Shown in pieces: positions 9,138 to 18,005 of a stretch of DNA of 64,000 bases. Made by a program: the position numbers and the translations under genes. The stretch is taken from contig NZ_CP047025.1 of NCBI RefSeq assembly GCF_009796845.1, positions 2,914,001-2,978,000 on the forward strand, read 5' to 3'. Every line of letters starts with the position of its first letter. Positions within the stretch are counted from its first letter, which is position 1. The stretch is from Cobetia sp. L2A1 (GTDB lineage Bacteria > Pseudomonadota > Gammaproteobacteria > Pseudomonadales > Halomonadaceae). Below the pieces are notes generated by a model. It did no database searches and was not told the DNA's origin. It saw only the letters and a list, made by a program, of their open reading frames with translations.

Positions 9138-10244
9138 TCAGGGTCGAGCAATCATCAGGCGTGTCGAGGCGAAACGATTGAGCAGCTGATGCATCAGATA
9201 GATCGCCATCAGCGAGCAGACCACGGCGAACACGACAGAACTGGTGCGATACAGGGCGCTATAGACAAGATCCGAGGTGGGCGACAGATATTGGCCGAAC
9301 AAAATGGCCAGGGTCGTGATCGCCCCGAAGCCCGCCCCAGAGACACCCCCTTCATGCATATGGTGACGCGCGAAATACATCAGACTCACCCACAAACCTG
9401 TCGCGACAAACCCCAGCACGTCGAAGTGCGTCAGCAACACAAACTGGATCAACAATCCGACGTTGCAGCCCACCAACGTCCCGAAGGCACGCTTGAGCGC
9501 AGCATTGCCGGCGCCGTGCCAATTGAGCGGAAACAGTACCAGGATTGACGCCACCTGTGCTGACAGTGAGCCCTTGAGATCAAAGCTCTGGAACACGAGA
9601 AACGAGAGTGTCGCCACACTGGTGGCCAGGATGACTTCGTGACGCTGATTGGTCAGCGGCTTGTCCATCGGCGGGCGAAAAGCGCGGGGGGCACGATCCG
9701 GGAACACGGTGTGCATCAGCATCGCGATCGCCAGAGTCGTGACACCCGCCATCAGATTGCTGGCAACCAGATCTCCGATATCGGTGGACGGGTAGCTGGC
9801 GAAGTTGAGCATCACCTGCATCATCACGATCGATATCGCCCCGAACAGGAACAGTGTCCCGCGAGTCATGCAGGTGAATAACGCGGCCAGCATTCCGATC
9901 ACGACGATCAGCATCGCGCCGGGGTGATCCCCCAGCACTCCGTGCACGACCAATATGAACACACATGGCAGCAGCGTACTGGCGATGAATTGCCAGACGA
10001 TACGTGCATTGAGTACCGGCCCCAGCCCCAGTAGCAGAATGGGGCTGACGCAGAAGAAGGTACCGTAATTCCAGTTCATCAACTTGCAGAGCATGAAACC
10101 CAGCACACCGCCAAAGGCGATGCGCAGACACTGCTGAAGATCATTGTCCGTCAGGACAAGATGCGGTGACAGTTCGATGGCCGAGCCGAATCGACGTCGC
10201 TTTGGAGCAACCGCCACGCCATCATCGTAGACATTGTCAGGCAT
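9138..10244 (-). CDS. DUF2955/FUSC-like inner-membrane protein
   Basis: The 368-residue protein has about ten hydrophobic segments in two repeated halves, the first beginning after QQCLRIAFGGVLGFMLCKLM and the second after NQRHEVILATSVATLSFLVF. This is the pattern of the DUF2955 group related to the fusaric-acid-resistance/aromatic-acid exporter family. Such proteins work with a HlyD-type periplasmic adaptor, and the hlyD-like gene ends 8 bases upstream of this start. Export of aromatic acids or similar toxic compounds is a reasonable inference, but the substrate cannot be read from sequence. GAGGT lies 5 bases before the start codon. Confidence 0.8.
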   Translation of the reverse strand: MPDNVYDDGVAVAPKRRRFGSAIELSPHLVLTDNDLQQCLRIAFGGVLGFMLCKLMNWNYGTFFCVSPILLLGLGPVLNARIVWQFIASTLLPCVFILVVHGVLGDHPGAMLIVVIGMLAALFTCMTRGTLFLFGAISIVMMQVMLNFASYPSTDIGDLVASNLMAGVTTLAIAMLMHTVFPDRAPRAFRPPMDKPLTNQRHEVILATSVATLSFLVFQSFDLKGSLSAQVASILVLFPLNWHGAGNAALKRAFGTLVGCNVGLLIQFVLLTHFDVLGFVATGLWVSLMYFARHHMHEGGVSGAGFGAITTLAILFGQYLSPTSDLVYSALYRTSSVVFAVVCSLMAIYLMHQLLNRFASTRLMIARP

Positions 10245-10252
10245 GGGTCACC

Positions 10253-11320
10253 TCAATAGATGTAATGCACGAGGCTTGCCAGATGCACCTGAGCATGGCC
10301 AAGCCAGGCAGCCAGACCGCTGACGGGATAGAGCTGCACGGTGGCCCGCGCGCCCGTAGACAACGTATTCAGCAGCGCGTGCTCATCCTCGTTCAGTGCC
10401 AGATGGACACGCATGCGTTGGGCGTCGCGCACCCAGCGGTCCGTGGCAACTGGAGCTGCCAGATTGCCATCGGGCGACTGTTGACCGTCGAACACCCCGG
10501 CATCGGCGCTCAATAGCAACGCCTCATGCACCTCACCAGGGCGTGCATCGAACACGATGCTGGCTGGCTGACCGGCTTGCGTCAGCGACAGTGACTTCTC
10601 ACGGAAGTCTGCCACCACATCGGCACGGTCAGCGACCAGGGCCACCAGCGGCTGTCCAGCGGTCGCATAACTACCAGGGCTCAGCTGCAGGTTGGTGACC
10701 CAGCCACTTTCCTTCGCCCGCACCACGGTATAGGACAGATCCAATCTGGCCTGTTCCAGTGCATTTTGCGCCTGGCGCAGGCGAAGGTTGTCATCGCCAG
10801 ACAGTCCACGCTGTACCAGCAACGCATTGACCTTGGCCTTGTCGACTGCCAGCTGTGCCTTGGCTGAATCACGTTCGGCACGTGTCTGATCATATTTCTG
10901 GCGCGAGATGCTGTGTTGCTTGATCAACGTCTCCGCACGACTCATCTCTATTCCCAGCTCATGAGCCGTCGCCTGACTCGCCGCGACGGTCGCCCTCGCG
11001 GCAGCCACGGAAGCATCCAGCTGTTCGTTATCCTGTCCACTTGAAACCAGCGACAATTCGGCCTTGCTGACCGACAGCTCATAACGGCGAGAGTCGATGC
11101 GAAACAAGACCTCCCCCGCCTCAACGTGCTGATTGTTGTAGACCCGCACTTCCTCGACCCGACCGCTGACCTGCGGAGCGACACTGATCACCGGGTGCAT
11201 GACGCGGGCCTGAGGCGTGAGCGGCATCCAAAGGTCAGCACACAGGAAGTAGACGAAGCACACGGCAAAGATGGCGAGAGCACGATGCACCCAACGTTTG
11301 AAGCGCTGATCCGCTGTCAT
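10253..11320 (-). CDS. HlyD/EmrA-family periplasmic adaptor (membrane fusion) protein
   Basis: The 355-residue product has one N-terminal membrane anchor (residues about 13-31), a biotinyl-lipoyl-like half motif (PQVSGRVEEVRVYNNQHV), a long alpha-hairpin region rich in Ala/Gln/Glu (residues about 80-190), the second lipoyl half (TVVRAKESGWVTNLQL) and beta-barrel sequence. It would link the inner-membrane partner encoded next to an outer-membrane exit channel. No TolC-like gene is adjacent. Its start overlaps the stop of the upstream MarR gene by 4 bases (ATGA), indicating translational coupling. Confidence 0.88.
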   Translation of the reverse strand: MTADQRFKRWVHRALAIFAVCFVYFLCADLWMPLTPQARVMHPVISVAPQVSGRVEEVRVYNNQHVEAGEVLFRIDSRRYELSVSKAELSLVSSGQDNEQLDASVAAARATVAASQATAHELGIEMSRAETLIKQHSISRQKYDQTRAERDSAKAQLAVDKAKVNALLVQRGLSGDDNLRLRQAQNALEQARLDLSYTVVRAKESGWVTNLQLSPGSYATAGQPLVALVADRADVVADFREKSLSLTQAGQPASIVFDARPGEVHEALLLSADAGVFDGQQSPDGNLAAPVATDRWVRDAQRMRVHLALNEDEHALLNTLSTGARATVQLYPVSGLAAWLGHAQVHLASLVHYIY

Positions 11321-11904
11321 GCTTCGTCAATCCCTGCCAGACCCGATTTATCGTTCGTCAGGGCAGAGGACGTCGGGCAGCCCGACTCGCTCGCAGCGTC
11401 AGCCTGCAGGCGACAGATACTCTGTCGCGCGTTGGCTTCAAGGGCCAGCAACATCTCGGCAAACTGATCAAGTGATGCGTCGTCGAAACCGATATACAGC
11501 TCGCTACGCACTCGCAATATGCGCTCGGACAGCTGCTGAAGGCAGGCATGGCCCGCATCGGTGAACCACAGGCAGCGAGCACGCTTGTCAACGGAATGCG
11601 TACTGCGGCAAATCAACTGCTGAGCCTCCAGCTGCTTGAGTGTGCGCGTCAGCGAGGGCATTTCGATACTCAGCTCATCGGCCAGCATCTGCTGAGTACA
11701 GCCCTCACCGAGTTTCTCCAGCTGCATCATCACTGTCCAGCGCGCCTCGGTCATGCCCAGCGTGTGCACGGCGGTGGTAATGGCCGTTCGCCACAGACGA
11801 TGAACACGCCCTACCTGCCCTCCCAATGAGGGCTTGAGCGTTTCGTGCAGGGGCTGAGCAACAGATTGAGATTCGACAACAGCCACCGGTGAATTTTCGT
11901 GCAT
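11317..11904 (-). CDS. MarR/SlyA-family transcriptional regulator
   Basis: The 195-residue protein carries a MarR winged helix in the middle (MTEARWTVMMQLEKLGEGC, then QQMLADELSIEMPSLTRTLKQLE as recognition helix and wing, with DKRARCLWFTDAG). It heads a three-gene operon with a HlyD-type adaptor and a DUF2955 membrane protein, so it probably represses that efflux system and is relieved by an aromatic ligand. This is typical of the family but inferred here. I chose the ATG at 11904 because GAGAGG lies 6 bases upstream; another in-frame ATG two codons earlier and a GTG at 11937 are possible. A perfect SlyA-type inverted repeat lies 70 bases upstream. Confidence 0.9.
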   Translation of the reverse strand: MHENSPVAVVESQSVAQPLHETLKPSLGGQVGRVHRLWRTAITTAVHTLGMTEARWTVMMQLEKLGEGCTQQMLADELSIEMPSLTRTLKQLEAQQLICRSTHSVDKRARCLWFTDAGHACLQQLSERILRVRSELYIGFDDASLDQFAEMLLALEANARQSICRLQADAASESGCPTSSALTNDKSGLAGIDEA

Positions 11905-11919
11905 GACCATCCTCTCGGC

Positions 11920-11966
11920 ATCAGGCGCTCGTGCCACCTATCCGAGAGGGGTCACGAGCGCCTGAT
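11920..11966. repeat. 14-base inverted repeat in the marR leader
   Basis: The bases 11920-11933 and 11953-11966 are exact reverse complements, separated by 19 bases, and lie between the SlyA-like operator and the marR start codon. They could form an RNA hairpin or a second protein-binding site. Confidence 0.7.
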
Positions 11967-11973
11967 TTATAGT

Positions 11974-11985
11974 TTAGCGTGCTAA
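11974..11985. promoter_or_regulatory. SlyA-like operator upstream of the marR-hlyD-DUF2955 operon
   Basis: The sequence TTAGCGTGCTAA is a perfect inverted repeat with 5-base arms and matches 10 of 12 bases of the published SlyA consensus TTAGCAAGCTAA. It is placed where a repressor encoded by the first gene of the operon would control its own promoter. Confidence 0.65.
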
Positions 11986-12056
11986 CAATGAGAGGAATAA
12001 TACCCTTTATTAGCGGGCAAAACAATTGACGGCTACCGAGATGACCTCATCGACAC

Positions 12057-13610
12057 TCATTCCTGACCAATACCGTGTCGCTTGAGCTTGTTGGCAATCG
12101 TGGTATGCGAAACGCCCAACCGCTTCGCCAACAGGCGGCTGGAGGGAAAGTCCGGATACAGGCGCGCCAATACCCGCCGCTCTACCTCGTCATGAATATC
12201 ACCAAGGCTGCCCGCCAGATCGATGCTCTCAAGGCCATCTTCTCGCGCCACGCCGATCAAACGCAGATGCACTGCCTCGATTACATCGCCATCGCACAGC
12301 GACACCGCCTGGAACAGTACATTCTCCAACTGACGTACGTTGCCCGGCCAGTGATAGCCACGCAGACGCGCCATCGCCTCTGGCGAAATATCCCGCACGA
12401 GAGCGCCAATCTGTCGCACAGCACGCTCGAGAAAGTGGCGTGCCAATTCCTCAAGACCATCCAGACATTCCCTGAGCGGCGGAATCTGCACCGAGAGCAC
12501 ATTGAGGCGATGGAAGAGGTCATGACGGAAGCGTCCTTCGCTACACAGCGCCGGCAGGTCTTGTTGAGTAGCGCAGATCACGCGGACATCAAGGAAGGTT
12601 TCTTCATCACTGCCCACGCGCCGGAAACCGCCATCCTGCAAGAAGCGCAATAGCTTGACCTGCATGCGCGGGCTCATCTCACCCACTTCATCGAGAAAGA
12701 TGGTACCGCCACTGGTCAACTCCAGCAGACCAAGCTTGCCCTCGGGGCGCGCGCCCTCAAAGGCTCCAGGGGCGTAGCCGAAAAGCTCGGTCTCGGCCAT
12801 GGATTCCGGCAGGCCAGCGCAGTTAAGCGCCATGAACGGCGCCAGTCCGCGCGGGCTGGCCAGGTGGCAGGCGCGCGCCAATAGCTCCTTGCCAGTGCCG
12901 GTCTCGCCTTCAATGAGTAACGGAGCATCCAGAGGCGCCATGCGCCTGGCCTCTTTTACCACCGCTGATAACTGGCGACTGGACTGGAATATAGCCTCGA
13001 AACCACGTACCTCGGTACGCTGGACTTGATAGATACGTGAGCCAATACGGTCTGCACGATGCAGGGTCACTACTGCGCCCGCCAGCGAGGCAACATCTTC
13101 GTTTTCGGTATGCAGTGGCGCGATATCGGCCAGAAACGTTTCTTCTCCCACTCGCAGCCGCAGGCCATTGACGCGGGCATTGTTACGCCGAATCAGATCC
13201 GGCAGATCAACATCCTGAATATGGCGCGTAAGTGCCAGGCCAGGGACCTCGTCGATGCGTACGCCCAGCAACTTACCTGCCGCGCGGTTAGCCGCCACCA
13301 CGCGACCATCCATATCGATCGACATCACCGGATCTGATAGCGACGACAACAAGGCATTGAGCTCCAGGTGACGGCGCTCGGTAGGCATCAAGCTGACGCG
13401 CGTGACCTTGAATACCCCAGAAATCTCTTCAAGCGCTGGCTTCAAGGTAGAGAGCTGCATACGCAGCATGTTGGGCACATGCAGATAGATGGTGTTGTTG
13501 GCCTCACCACCCACTTCTCCACGCAGCACGTTGAGTCCGTAGTCGGCAAAGAGCGCAAGGATGTCACGCAGAATACCAATCCGATTCTGGCAGGTCAGTT
13601 TGAGGCGCAT
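12057..13610 (-). CDS. phhR: TyrR-family regulator of aromatic amino-acid metabolism (PhhR)
   Basis: The 517-residue protein has the TyrR order of domains: an N-terminal ACT domain (1-75), a PAS domain (about 80-190), an AAA+ domain with Walker A GETGTGKE (235-242) and Walker B FLDEVGEM, and a Fis-type helix-turn-helix at the C terminus (LAKRLGVSHTTIANKLKRH). The sigma-54 contact loop reads GAFEGA rather than GAFTGA, as in PhhR/TyrR proteins that act with sigma-70. In Pseudomonas, PhhR activates the divergent phhABC genes in response to Phe/Tyr, and the same arrangement is seen here. The ATG at 13610 gives the family N terminus (MRLKLTCQNRIG). Its ribosome-binding site is weak, and the frame is open 24 codons upstream. 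Confidence 0.94.
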   Translation of the reverse strand: MRLKLTCQNRIGILRDILALFADYGLNVLRGEVGGEANNTIYLHVPNMLRMQLSTLKPALEEISGVFKVTRVSLMPTERRHLELNALLSSLSDPVMSIDMDGRVVAANRAAGKLLGVRIDEVPGLALTRHIQDVDLPDLIRRNNARVNGLRLRVGEETFLADIAPLHTENEDVASLAGAVVTLHRADRIGSRIYQVQRTEVRGFEAIFQSSRQLSAVVKEARRMAPLDAPLLIEGETGTGKELLARACHLASPRGLAPFMALNCAGLPESMAETELFGYAPGAFEGARPEGKLGLLELTSGGTIFLDEVGEMSPRMQVKLLRFLQDGGFRRVGSDEETFLDVRVICATQQDLPALCSEGRFRHDLFHRLNVLSVQIPPLRECLDGLEELARHFLERAVRQIGALVRDISPEAMARLRGYHWPGNVRQLENVLFQAVSLCDGDVIEAVHLRLIGVAREDGLESIDLAGSLGDIHDEVERRVLARLYPDFPSSRLLAKRLGVSHTTIANKLKRHGIGQE

Positions 13611-14030
13611 GTGTGTCTCAGCATTGTTGTTGTCAGGTAGGGAGTCGTCAGAAAGGCTTGCCAAGATCAGGCGCCACTCCATGACATGGCATTAACGTAA
13701 GCATTGCCGAGATCGTCGTAAAGTCTTCTTTACAAAAGGCGTGACTCATCACCGCTTCACCCCTAGCAAAGCCGCCACATGGCGCTATTACTCACCGACT
13801 GTCAGGTTTACGTGACGATATTTGCTTTCACTGCCTTCCCAACAGTACTCGCTGCCACTATTTCCCTCTAGCCAAAACCCATCGTTCACGCCTAGCGTAG
13901 GGGAAGATGCCAAGCGTGCAAGAGACCCTTGATGCACCGCGCACGATACGGCGATACACAGCTAACGGCGGTAAAAAACAACATGCCTGCGCACGCAGCG
14001 CTGCGGTATCGAGTCCGCATGGGAGGTTGC
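13611..14030. other. Divergent promoter region phhR/phhA
   Basis: This gene-free region carries the TyrR box at 13717-13734 and must hold the promoters of both transcription units. An open frame extends phhA upstream to 13929, but it is not supported by homology. Confidence 0.7.
13717..13734. promoter_or_regulatory. TyrR/PhhR box
   Basis: The sequence CGTAAA, six bases, TTTACA matches 11 of 12 positions of the TyrR consensus TGTAAA-N6-TTTACA, including the essential G and C spaced 14 bases apart. It lies about 107 bases before the phhR start and about 297 bases before the phhA start. It is therefore well placed for PhhR autoregulation and for phhABC activation. Confidence 0.85.
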
Positions 14031-14963
14031 ATGAACGCTTCACAAGGTCGGCAATGGCCTGACACTCAGTCCACTGTCATGACATCGTCCAGTGGCACGT
14101 CTCACACGGCTGGTTCTCAAGCCACGCAAGGTAATGGCACTCGCTACGTGGCACGCGAGCCCGATACCAATGGCATCATCGACTACAGCATGGAGGAGCA
14201 TGCCACCTGGCAGACGTTGATGACGCGCCAGATGGCATTGGTAGATGGCCGTGTCTGTCGCGAGTATCAGCAGGGACTTGAGCGCCTTGCCCTGCCTCAT
14301 GACCGCATCCCGCAACTAGGCGAAGTTGATCGTGTACTCGAAGCGACTACCGGCTGGCAGACCGCTCGTGTGCCGGCACTCATCCCCTTTACGCGATTTT
14401 TTGCGTTGCTGGCCGCAAGGCGCTTCCCTGTCGCCACCTTCATTCGCAGCCCGCAGGAACTCGACTATCTGCAGGAACCGGATATCTTCCACGAAATCTT
14501 CGGTCATTGCCCGATGCTGACCAACCCGGCCTTTGCCGAATTTACCGCCACCTATGGGCGCCTTGGACTGGCCGCCAGCAAGGAAGAGCGCGTCTATCTG
14601 GCACGCCTTTACTGGATGACAGTCGAATTCGGCATGCTTCGCGAACGCCAGCCTGATGGCAGCAACGCCTTGCGCCTGTATGGCGGCGGCATCATCTCTT
14701 CACCCCGTGAGACGCGCTACGCGCTCGGTGAGTCAGGTGACACGCTCGGTTGTCCGGAGCATCTCGACTTTGATCCTGTCGAAGCGCTACGCACACCCTA
14801 TCGCATCGATATCTTGCAGCCGCTCTACTATGTACTGGCATCGCTGGATGACCTTCACCAGCTGGCAGGCCGCGACATCATGGCATTAGCGCGTGAAGCC
14901 ATGCGCCTTGGTCTGAAAGCGCCATGCTTTACACCGAAAGACACCGCCATCACCCGTACTTGA
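14031..14963 (+). CDS. phhA: Phenylalanine 4-monooxygenase
   Basis: PhhA hydroxylates phenylalanine to tyrosine using Fe(II), O2 and tetrahydropterin. The catalytic domain is clear: EPDIFHEIFGHCP supplies the two iron His, and the Glu in WMTVEFG is the third ligand. ATGW and VPALIPFTRFF are typical of bacterial enzymes. At 310 residues it is about 45 longer than the 262-residue Pseudomonas protein. The extra N-terminal part is Ser/Thr/Gln-rich and lies before RYVAREPDTNG. The ATG at 14031 has GGGAGG upstream; a later ATG at 14079 has none. It is the first gene of phhABC, divergent from phhR. Confidence 0.94.
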   Translation: MNASQGRQWPDTQSTVMTSSSGTSHTAGSQATQGNGTRYVAREPDTNGIIDYSMEEHATWQTLMTRQMALVDGRVCREYQQGLERLALPHDRIPQLGEVDRVLEATTGWQTARVPALIPFTRFFALLAARRFPVATFIRSPQELDYLQEPDIFHEIFGHCPMLTNPAFAEFTATYGRLGLAASKEERVYLARLYWMTVEFGMLRERQPDGSNALRLYGGGIISSPRETRYALGESGDTLGCPEHLDFDPVEALRTPYRIDILQPLYYVLASLDDLHQLAGRDIMALAREAMRLGLKAPCFTPKDTAITRT

Positions 14964-15026
14964 AAAGCGCGATCACATCTATTCTTGTAATCCCTCATAT
15001 CTGTTCCTGACGATGGAGATTTGCTC

Positions 15027-15365
15027 ATGACCGATCTTGCCAATCAATCCTGTGAAGCCTGCAGTTTCGATGCCCCGAAGGTCACCGATAGCGAAATCGA
15101 GACGCTCAAAGCCGCCATTCCTGAGTGGCAGTTGCTTGAGCGCGATGGCATCATGCAATTGGAGCGCTGCTTCACGTTCCCCAACTTCAAGCAGGCACTG
15201 GCATTCACCAATCGCGTAGGCGAGATTGCCGAGGAAGTCGGGCACCACCCGGCACTTCTCACCGAATGGGGCAAGGCCACCGTGACCTGGTGGTCCCACG
15301 AGATGAAGGGTCTGCACAAGAACGATTTCATCATGGCCGCCAGAACCGACGAGGTAGCGAAATAA
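15027..15365 (+). CDS. phhB: Pterin-4a-carbinolamine dehydratase
   Basis: PhhB dehydrates the 4a-hydroxytetrahydropterin made by PhhA so that the cofactor can be recycled. The 112-residue length and the motif [23 protein letters not shown], read in overlapping parts with its catalytic His pair, are those of the PCD/DCoH family. The ATG at 15027 has GGAG 8 bases upstream; a TTG two codons earlier is less likely. The gene lies 63 bases after phhA and ends one base before phhC, so the three are almost certainly cotranscribed. Confidence 0.94.
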   Translation: MTDLANQSCEACSFDAPKVTDSEIETLKAAIPEWQLLERDGIMQLERCFTFPNFKQALAFTNRVGEIAEEVGHHPALLTEWGKATVTWWSHEMKGLHKNDFIMAARTDEVAK

Positions 15366-15366
15366 G

Positions 15367-16560
15367 ATGTTCAAGCAGATTGCGCGTGTACCCGGGGATG
15401 CCATCCTCGGCCTGATCGAGGCCTTCAACAAGGACACCAACCCGCAGAAGGTCGACCTCGGTGTGGGTGTCTATCGCGACGCGAACGGCAACACGCCGGT
15501 GATGCGCGCGGTCAAGCAGGCCGAAAGTCGTCTGGTCGACAACGAGGTCACCAAGACGTACATCGGCTCTCATGGCGATCCGCGCTTCGGCAAGGCCGTG
15601 CTGCCGATGGTGCTGGGTGCCACGTCTCCGGTGCTGGCCGCCAACCGCGCCAGCGCCACCCAGGCACCTGGTGGTACCGGTGCGCTGCGTCTGGCGGCTG
15701 ACTTCATCGCCAGCAACTTGAAGGGCCGTGATATCTGGCTCTCCACGCCGACCTGGCCGAACCATCTGGGCATCTTCGATGCCGCGGGCGTGACACGTCA
15801 CGACTACCCGTATGTCGATGAGCACAATCGTCTCGACTTCGCCGGCATGCTGGCCACGCTCAAGACGATTCCGGAAGGTGATGTGGTGCTGCTGCATGCC
15901 TGCTGCCACAACCCGACCGGTTTCGATCTGAGCCGTGAGCAGTGGGATCAGGTGCTGGAAGTCGTTCAGGCGCGCAAGTTGCTACCGCTGATCGACTTCG
16001 CCTATCAAGGCTTCGGTGATGGCCTGGAAGAAGATGCCTACGGTGTACGCCTGCTGGCCGAGAACGTCGATGAAGCCATCATCACCAGCTCCTGTTCCAA
16101 GAACTTCGGCATCTACTGCGAGCGTACCGGTTGCCTGATTCTGATCGCCAAGGATGAGGAAGGCATGCTCGACGTGCGTTCACAGGCGGCAATCACCGCG
16201 CGTGAGAACTATTCCAACCCGCCGGCCCATGGCGGCGCGGTGGTCATCGATATCCTTCAGGACGAGGCGCTGCATGCTGAATGGATGAGCGAGCTGACCG
16301 AGATGCGTGAGCGCATCAACGGCCTGCGTCGTGACTTCGTCGAAGCGCTCAAGCCTTACGGCCTTGATGAGCAGTTCGCTTTCATCGCCGAACAGCGCGG
16401 CATGTTCTCCTACACCGGCCTCACCCCGGAACAGGTCGATCGCCTGCGTGATGAGTTCGGCATCTACATGGTGCGCTCTGGTCGTGCCAACGTGGCGGGA
16501 TTCTCCACCGAGAACCTGCCCTACGTAGCCAAGGCCATCGCGACCGTCGTCAACGGCTAA
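15367..16560 (+). CDS. phhC: Aromatic/aspartate amino-acid aminotransferase
   Basis: This PLP enzyme of the class I (aspartate/aromatic) family is 397 residues. The PLP lysine lies in ITSSCSKNFGIYCERTG, and the family pattern VDLGVGVYRD near the N terminus and the substrate-carboxylate Arg near the C terminus (VRSGRANVAGF) are present. As the third gene of phhABC it would convert tyrosine to 4-hydroxyphenylpyruvate, the substrate of Hpd encoded at the left end of the window. It starts one base after the phhB stop codon. It may also act on aspartate. Confidence 0.92.
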   Translation: MFKQIARVPGDAILGLIEAFNKDTNPQKVDLGVGVYRDANGNTPVMRAVKQAESRLVDNEVTKTYIGSHGDPRFGKAVLPMVLGATSPVLAANRASATQAPGGTGALRLAADFIASNLKGRDIWLSTPTWPNHLGIFDAAGVTRHDYPYVDEHNRLDFAGMLATLKTIPEGDVVLLHACCHNPTGFDLSREQWDQVLEVVQARKLLPLIDFAYQGFGDGLEEDAYGVRLLAENVDEAIITSSCSKNFGIYCERTGCLILIAKDEEGMLDVRSQAAITARENYSNPPAHGGAVVIDILQDEALHAEWMSELTEMRERINGLRRDFVEALKPYGLDEQFAFIAEQRGMFSYTGLTPEQVDRLRDEFGIYMVRSGRANVAGFSTENLPYVAKAIATVVNG

Positions 16561-16584
16561 GCCACAAGGCAACCGCTTGATGAC

Positions 16585-16626
16585 AGGCACAAGAAAACCC
16601 GCCAAATGGCGGGTTTTCTTGTGCCT
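16585..16626. terminator. Symmetrical terminator between phhC and the LysR gene
   Basis: Perfect 20-base arms (16585-16604 and 16607-16626) with a 2-base centre contain an A4 tract, a GC core and a T4 tract. The pairing continues outside the T tract. It serves the two convergent genes. Confidence 0.9.
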
Positions 16627-16680
16627 GGAGGTGGCTTGAAAATGCACCAGGATGCTCAGGTCAAAATGCGTGTGCTTATT

Positions 16681-17874
16681 TCACTCCTGCTCATCATTCT
16701 CTGTCGGAAGCTCAGCAAGACAGGCCGCCACTTCGGCTTCCAGCAAATCGATTAGCCACGCTTGCACCCTCTGCTCCCCACTGCCATCTTCCACCGTCGG
16801 TAGCTGCCAGCTCAACTCCAGATAACGCTCACTACGCATCGATAACGCCATGCCGATCAAACTGCCGTTAGCTCCACTCAGCGCTTGGCGAGCCGAAAGC
16901 ACATCGATGATGGTGGCCGCCACGCCTGAGCGCGCCACCCGTCCTGCACCGTCCGGTGTCGCCGCTTCAGCCTGGATAGCAGGTGTCACTCGCTCACGCT
17001 TGAGCAATCCTCGGATCAAGCGGCCCTGACTAGTACTCTCCGGCAGGTCAACAAATGGACGCTCGTTGAGACGTGCCAGGCATAATGGTTTATTCAACAG
17101 TGGCCAGCGCGTCGGCCATAACAGCATCAGCGGTAACCTCAGCGCTGGCGGTTGATGAGCAGCAACCTCAACGGCTAGTGCGTCTGCTACCGGCACTTCG
17201 ATGGCAGGTTCCGAGTCGCTCAGCGACGGGTTATCGCCAAGCTCTGGCATGGTAGCTGTCGCACTAGTGCCATCCTCGCCTTCTATCAAGACGGTCTCTT
17301 CACGGGCACGCTGCCGCAGGCTGGCATTGAGCTCACGAGCACGTGCCGCTGCTGTTGCTGCACGCTTGCCCCCCTGTGGCTCCGGGGGCGCGTCCAGACT
17401 CACTGCCATCGCTACCCGACCTTCGCGTACGGCTTCTGCCTGCTGCGATGATGCCATCACTTCAATAACCGGCAGCCAGTCACTCAACGCCTCACATGCT
17501 GCGATACGCGTAAGCCATCCAGCACTGAAGGCTTCAATCGCAGGTGTTACTGCCAATACCAGCCGTGGTCGCTTACCGCTGCCGGGGCCAAATGCCAGAC
17601 GACGCAGCTCCGATTGAGCAGTGAACATCTGTGCCAGCGAGGGCGTCAGCCGCTCGGCCTCTGGCGTCGGCACCAGTCGCCCTCCCTCACGCAGAAACAG
17701 CGAATATCCCAGCGTCTGCTCAAGTTGAGCCAGTCCGCGCGATACCACCGGCACACTGATCCCAAGCTGTGCAGCACCGCCTTTCATCGAACCACACTCG
17801 ATCACCGCCCACAGCATTTCCAGCTGCCGCAGCCGCATGCCTGGTTCACGTGTTCCGGTATCTGACTGCGCCAT
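16681..17874 (-). CDS. LysR-type regulator with a long insertion in the effector domain
   Basis: The N terminus is a clear LysR winged helix (MRLRQLEMLWAVIECGSM, then SVPVVSRGLAQLEQTLGYSLF). The substrate-binding domain starts normally (RPRLVLAVTPAIEAF). It is interrupted at about residues 162-246 by an Ala/Glu/Arg- and Ser/Pro-rich segment without fold-like character, after which domain II resumes (PLMLLWPTRWPLL, later GRVARSGVAATIIDVLSA). The whole protein is 397 residues against about 300 for the family. The ATG at 17874 has GGGAG 7 bases upstream. It lies downstream of dadA-ridA and convergent with phhC. The target genes are unknown. Confidence 0.85.
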   Translation of the reverse strand: MAQSDTGTREPGMRLRQLEMLWAVIECGSMKGGAAQLGISVPVVSRGLAQLEQTLGYSLFLREGGRLVPTPEAERLTPSLAQMFTAQSELRRLAFGPGSGKRPRLVLAVTPAIEAFSAGWLTRIAACEALSDWLPVIEVMASSQQAEAVREGRVAMAVSLDAPPEPQGGKRAATAAARARELNASLRQRAREETVLIEGEDGTSATATMPELGDNPSLSDSEPAIEVPVADALAVEVAAHQPPALRLPLMLLWPTRWPLLNKPLCLARLNERPFVDLPESTSQGRLIRGLLKRERVTPAIQAEAATPDGAGRVARSGVAATIIDVLSARQALSGANGSLIGMALSMRSERYLELSWQLPTVEDGSGEQRVQAWLIDLLEAEVAACLAELPTENDEQE

Positions 17875-18005
17875 CTTGTTGCTCCCTGGAGATATCGACC
17901 GCCATGCCTCTGCCATCGAGTCAGCGGCATCTGCCTATTTTAGCCTTACGCTAATCATGCCGGAGCTAAATGTCACGCATGCAATGAAAGCAGCTCCCCA
18001 GAACG

